NCBI GenBank assembly: GCA_041572275.1
Contig: JBFFSQ010000001.1
Coordinates: forward strand, 9,079-73,078
Reading direction: 5' to 3'
DNA length: 64,000 bases
From: JBFFSQ01 sp041572275
GTDB taxonomy: Bacteria > Pseudomonadota > Gammaproteobacteria > SZUA-229
Shown: positions 59,348 through 64,000 of the stretch, piece by piece
Layout: each line of letters opens with the position of its first letter
Position numbering within the stretch: position 1 is the first letter of the stretch
The notes under the pieces: generated by a model
The model's database searches: none
Told to the model about the DNA's origin: nothing
What the model saw: only the letters and a program-made list of their open reading frames with translations
Made by a program: the position numbers and the translations under genes

Positions 59348-60124
59348 TCAGAAACTGCTGTTGATAATTTGCTTTACGCGTTGTAAATCCTGCCAGGACT
59401 TACGTTTTTCAACCGGCTTGCGTAACAAATAAGCTGGATGGTAACTGACAATCAGGGGAATACCATTATAGCTATGCTGTTTACCTCGCATCTCACCCAG
59501 ATTATCCTGGCTCATGAGTAGGTGTTGAGCAGCAACACGACCTAATGCCAGGATTAATTTAGGTTTAACCAATTCAATCTGCCGCTGCAGATAGGGATCA
59601 CAACAAATGGTTTCACTTATATGAGGATTTCGGTTCTCCGGCGGACGGCATTTGATCACATTGGTGAGGTACACCACTTGACGATCCAGATCAATCGCCT
59701 GCAACATCGCGTTCAATAACTGCCCTGCCTGACCAACAAAGGACTCGCCCTGCGCATCCTCATCCTCACCCGGTGCCTCACCAATAATGAGTAGATCAGC
59801 ATCAGCTTTACCGCTACCAAACACCGTATGAATTCTACTGGCATGTAATTCACATAATTGACACTGGGATACGATATGTTGCAGCTGCTCCAGACTGGCA
59901 TTTGCTATTTCAATACCTGCACCGACATCGATGCCTGGGCTTTCTTCACCAGCATTCACTTCTGGCTCAGCAGCAGATGGCTGCACATCATCAACAATGA
60001 CGGTTTGATATTTCAAGAACCAGGGCTGAATACCCATGGCCTTAAGATAGGCAATGCGCATAGTCTCATCGACAGGGCTTCCCTGCCCCACGACATGTTG
60101 ACTATGGCCCTTTAGATCAGACAC
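59348..60124 (-). CDS. Family-4 (Fe-S) uracil-DNA glycosylase
   Basis: 258 residues. Iron-sulfur cysteines in CQLCELH and further cysteines in IKCRPPENRNP and ETICCDPYL; the catalytic loop is GEAPGEDEDAQGESFVGQAGQLLN and the DNA-binding loop is SYHPAYLLRKP. Excises uracil from deaminated DNA. About 85 N-terminal residues before the first cysteine are extra and variable. The stop is 1 bp from rimI; its start lies 3 bp after leuA, so it is downstream in that operon. Confidence 0.9.
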   Translation of the reverse strand: MSDLKGHSQHVVGQGSPVDETMRIAYLKAMGIQPWFLKYQTVIVDDVQPSAAEPEVNAGEESPGIDVGAGIEIANASLEQLQHIVSQCQLCELHASRIHTVFGSGKADADLLIIGEAPGEDEDAQGESFVGQAGQLLNAMLQAIDLDRQVVYLTNVIKCRPPENRNPHISETICCDPYLQRQIELVKPKLILALGRVAAQHLLMSQDNLGEMRGKQHSYNGIPLIVSYHPAYLLRKPVEKRKSWQDLQRVKQIINSSF

Positions 60125-60127
60125 CGA

Positions 60128-61681
60128 TTAGACATCACCCAGCTGGGGATGCTCGCGATCTTGCAATGTCAGGTTGATCTTGTTCAGGGCATTGATATAG
60201 GACTTGGCCGATGCAATCACAATATCGGTATCCGCACCCAGGCCGTTCACAATACGACCGTCCTTCGACAGTCGCACGGTAACCTCACCCTGAGAATCAG
60301 TGCCACTAGTGATATTATTCACCGAATACAATTGCAGCTCAGTGGCGCTGTTGACCACCTGTTCAATCGCCTTATAAGCAGCATCTACTGGGCCACTGCC
60401 TTTCGATGTGGCAGTAATTTCCTTCTCATCCATGCTGACAACCACGGTCGCTTCTGGTGTCTCACCGGTTTCTGAACACACTTTCAGGCTAATCAGCTTG
60501 TACTTCTCATCTTCAGCGGCCCAATTGGATTCGGCAACCAGTGCCTGCAAGTCTTCATCGAAAATCTCATGCTTTTTATCCGCCAGCTCCTTGAAGCGAC
60601 TAAACGCATCATTAAGCTCTTCCTCTGAACCCAACTCTATTCCCAGATCCACCAGGCGTGAGCGCAAGGCATTTCGACCGGAATGCTTACCCAGTACAAT
60701 ACGATTCTCGCTCCAACCCACATCCTGCGCCCGCATGATTTCATAGGTTTCCCGGCTCTTTAAAACACCGTCCTGATGAATGCCCGATTCATGAGCAAAA
60801 GCATTGGCACCAACAATGGCCTTGTTCGGCTGCACAGCGAAACCGGTAATGCCTGACACCAACCGTGACGTCGGAATAATCTGGGTGGCATCAATAGTTG
60901 TATCCACATCGAACAAATCCTGACGGGTACGCACGGCCATCACTATTTCTTCCAGGGCTGCATTACCCGCACGTTCACCGAGACCATTAATGGTGCATTC
61001 AACCTGACGCGCACCATTCTGTACGGCCGACAAAGAGTTCGCCACCGCCAGTCCCAGATCATTATGACAATGTACTGAGAATATAGCCTTGTCAGAATTA
61101 GGGATTCGCTCGATCAAGGTATTGATCAGACTGCCAAACTGACTGGGTAAATTGTAGCCCACTGTATCGGGAATATTGATGGTGGTCGCACCAGCATCAA
61201 TGACAGCCTCGATCACCCGACACAGGAAATCAGTTTCCGAACGACCGGCATCTTCGGGTGAAAACTCAACGTTATCGGTAAATTTTCGAGCCATCTTTAC
61301 TGCTTCAACCGCCTGCGCCAGTACCGCATCCGGCTCCATACGCAACTTCATTTTCATGTGAATAGGCGAAGTCGCGATAAAGGTATGAATACGGGATGAG
61401 TTGGCATGTTTCAAAGCTTCACCGGCACGACTGATATCCTTGGCCAGGGCACGCGCCAGACCACAGACGGTACTGTCTTTGTTCGCCGCAGCAACAGCCT
61501 GTACCGCCTCAAAATCACCAGGACTGGCAATGGGAAAACCCGCCTCGATCACGTCAACTTTCATGCGTTCCAATGCCTTGGCAATACGCACTTTTTCATC
61601 TTTGGTCATGGAAGCACCAGGGCTTTGTTCACCATCACGCAAAGTTGTATCAAATATAATTAATTTATCTTTTTCACTCAT
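60128..61681 (-). CDS. leuA: 2-isopropylmalate synthase
   Basis: First committed enzyme of leucine synthesis, condensing acetyl-CoA with 2-oxoisovalerate. 517 residues in the LeuA type 1 group: [58 protein letters not shown] and [18 protein letters not shown]. The C-terminal regulatory domain for leucine feedback (about 390-510) is present. It sits downstream of pssA and upstream of udg and rimI, with its own promoter and leader ORF (below). Confidence 0.98.
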   Translation of the reverse strand: MSEKDKLIIFDTTLRDGEQSPGASMTKDEKVRIAKALERMKVDVIEAGFPIASPGDFEAVQAVAAANKDSTVCGLARALAKDISRAGEALKHANSSRIHTFIATSPIHMKMKLRMEPDAVLAQAVEAVKMARKFTDNVEFSPEDAGRSETDFLCRVIEAVIDAGATTINIPDTVGYNLPSQFGSLINTLIERIPNSDKAIFSVHCHNDLGLAVANSLSAVQNGARQVECTINGLGERAGNAALEEIVMAVRTRQDLFDVDTTIDATQIIPTSRLVSGITGFAVQPNKAIVGANAFAHESGIHQDGVLKSRETYEIMRAQDVGWSENRIVLGKHSGRNALRSRLVDLGIELGSEEELNDAFSRFKELADKKHEIFDEDLQALVAESNWAAEDEKYKLISLKVCSETGETPEATVVVSMDEKEITATSKGSGPVDAAYKAIEQVVNSATELQLYSVNNITSGTDSQGEVTVRLSKDGRIVNGLGADTDIVIASAKSYINALNKINLTLQDREHPQLGDV

Positions 61682-61754
61682 GACCTGCTCCGCAAATCAA
61701 AATATATATCAGGTATTGGTTTTTGAGTGCGTATTTCTCCTCGCCAGGAATATT

Positions 61755-61880
61755 CTATCTGCCCACAGGCAGTAGCAGAGATAGTGCATAACCGAAGAGA
61801 AATGACTTTTGAGGCAGGCACAACAGAACAGCACCCTGATGGGCGGCTGAAATAGCACGTTGTGTTCTGTTTGGTTTCAT
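61755..61880 (-). CDS. Possible leucine-rich leader peptide upstream of leuA
   Basis: A 41-codon ORF beginning MKPNRTQRAISAAHQGAVLL and ending LFGYALSLLLPVGR before TAG. Leucine codons include two CTA codons in the closing stretch, the rare-codon feature of classical leu leaders (E. coli leuL also ends in a Leu run and PVG). It lies between the leuA promoter and start, its ATG about 22 bases after the likely transcription start. A CTGCC/GGCAG hairpin overlaps the stop. No clear T-tract terminator is seen, so attenuation is suggestive only. Confidence 0.45.
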   Translation of the reverse strand: MKPNRTQRAISAAHQGAVLLCLPQKSFLFGYALSLLLPVGR

Positions 61881-61908
61881 AGATTCAATCTTGTAGCACT
61901 GTGACAAA

Positions 61909-61937
61909 ACTATAACCACAAATACTGCATTTGCCAA
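61909..61937 (-). promoter_or_regulatory. Sigma70-type promoter of leuA
   Basis: On the minus strand TTGGCA (61932-61937) and TATAGT (61909-61914) are separated by 17 bp. It lies just after the pssA stop, so leuA has its own start of transcription in addition to any read-through from pssA. Confidence 0.72.
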
Positions 61938-61940
61938 GGT

Positions 61941-62720
61941 TTAAGCAGCTTTCTTACGACCGATTTTTCTCATCCGCCTGAATATACTCAATACTGGACC
62001 AGAAGCGCTATAAATTAAAAAGACACCAAATAATACCTTGGGTAAATCGATCGATGCCAGGGCCAGTATCAAGACAAAGACAACGATACTCACAAAGGGC
62101 ACTTTATCCTTAAAATTAATTTCCTTGAAGCTGTAATACAGGACATTACTCACCATCAAGATTCCGACAATTGTCGTCAAGATGACAGCTGGGATGGCCA
62201 CTTCAGGCCCCTTGATATTGGCTTCAAAACATACCCATACCATACCGGCAACAGCCGCGGCTGCAGAGGGACTGGGCAAACCCTGAAAATAACGTTTATC
62301 CGCTACTCCAACCTGGGTATTAAAGCGCGCCAGACGCAAAGCCGCACAGGCAGTATAGATAAATGCGGCTAGCCAGCCCATTTTTCCCCACTGCCAGCCC
62401 AAATTGACCATTGAGGAGAATGACCACTCATACATCACCAATGCCGGGGCCAGGCCAAACGACACCATGTCTGACAAGCTGTCATACTCGGCCCCAAATT
62501 CACTCTGGGTATTGGTCGCGCGCGCCACCCGGCCATCGATTCCATCCAGCAACATGGCCACAAAAATTGCCACCGCCGCCTGCTCAAAGCGTCCGTTCAT
62601 TGCCGCCACAATGGCATAGAAACCTGCAAACAATGCTGCCGTGGTAAACAGATTGGGCAATAAATAAACACCCCGACGTCGAGTAGCTGGTTTCGTATCT
62701 TGTTCTGTAGCGTCAGACAA
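61941..62720 (-). CDS. pssA: CDP-diacylglycerol-serine O-phosphatidyltransferase
   Basis: Membrane enzyme making phosphatidylserine. 259 residues with several helices and the CDP-alcohol phosphotransferase motif in AMLLDGIDGRVARATNTQSEFGAEYDSLSDMVSFG (D-G-x2-A-R-x8-G-x3-D-x3-D). Long cytoplasmic tail ends IFRRMRKIGRKKAA. Located between ilvC and leuA, an order seen in several proteobacteria. psd, acting next, is at 13.7 kb. Confidence 0.93.
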   Translation of the reverse strand: MSDATEQDTKPATRRRGVYLLPNLFTTAALFAGFYAIVAAMNGRFEQAAVAIFVAMLLDGIDGRVARATNTQSEFGAEYDSLSDMVSFGLAPALVMYEWSFSSMVNLGWQWGKMGWLAAFIYTACAALRLARFNTQVGVADKRYFQGLPSPSAAAAVAGMVWVCFEANIKGPEVAIPAVILTTIVGILMVSNVLYYSFKEINFKDKVPFVSIVVFVLILALASIDLPKVLFGVFLIYSASGPVLSIFRRMRKIGRKKAA

Positions 62721-62901
62721 TGTATGTACTCATGAGAAAATAGTTAACGACTGAAATCATACAACGTGTAGCGCAGAATTCCTATTTTAAAAACATTAAA
62801 AAAATCAAAGATCTATATCGTCTAGCCTGCAGGTCAGGCAGTAACCACAGCACTTTTTTTAGAACCCGGCCCTAGAGTCAATAAATTATGTTTTGACTGA
62901 G

Positions 62902-62931
62902 AAAAAAAAGGGGCCTGTCGGCCCCTTTTTT
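62902..62931. terminator. Intrinsic terminator downstream of ilvC
   Basis: ggggcc-tgtc-ggcccc flanked by A8 before and T6 after, giving an efficient bidirectional hairpin 18 bp past the ilvC stop on the minus strand. Confidence 0.9.
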
Positions 62932-62948
62932 CATATCCAAAGCAAATC

Positions 62949-63989
<1,041 letters not shown>

Positions 63990-64000
63990 TTAATTATTCA

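Overview
This window is chromosomal DNA from a gammaproteobacterium of moderate GC content. Support comes from gene order and gene families: leuC-leuD-leuB-asd-fimV, lptF-lptG divergent from pepA-holC-valS, a complete efp/epmA/epmB set, FimX, and ilvC-pssA-leuA. Genus cannot be fixed from the sequence; a Thiotrichales- or Methylophaga-like relative is only a guess. Nearly everything is housekeeping or conserved gammaproteobacterial content. I see no prophage, insertion sequence, CRISPR array, rRNA or tRNA.

Layout. 1-7.6 kb (minus strand): a truncated fimV, asd, leuB, leuD, a tiny entericidin-like lipoprotein and leuC, with a divergent LysR regulator at 7.7 kb. 8.6-17.7 kb: an MFS carrier, aroC, a response-regulator/histidine-kinase hybrid, prmB, a copper chaperone, psd, a SpoIIAA-like protein and the elongation factor P modification genes. 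17.8-21.8 kb: a PilZ-like protein followed by a FimX-type c-di-GMP receptor. 21.8-28.5 kb: small membrane proteins and lipoproteins, a Bax-like glucosaminidase, an odd DsrC-family protein, an RbgA-type GTPase and rlmG. 28.5-38.3 kb: parC, parE, a large AddA/RecB-like helicase-nuclease, dsbC and xerD. 38.4-45.7 kb: mobA-mobB-moeA, a Lys/Ala-rich histone-H1-like protein, a TraF-like outer-membrane protein, an RDD protein and lptG/lptF. 46-64 kb: pepA-holC-valS, a large class I adenylate cyclase homologue without its catalytic motif, a UMF1 transporter, prfC, rimI, a family-4 uracil-DNA glycosylase, leuA, pssA and ilvC.

Branched-chain amino acid synthesis is split between the leuCDB block on the left and ilvC-leuA on the right. 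leuA has a clear sigma70-type promoter and a 41-codon upstream ORF ending in a leucine-rich stretch, which looks like an attenuation leader.

No wholly new multi-gene system is evident. The most interesting items are conserved folds whose key residues have changed: a cyclase homologue with HLT where DLD is expected, a REC-kinase hybrid with Gln at the phospho-acceptor position, a fully degenerate FimX with a PilZ-like partner, and a DsrC-family protein that keeps CysB but has Asp in place of the penultimate CysA.
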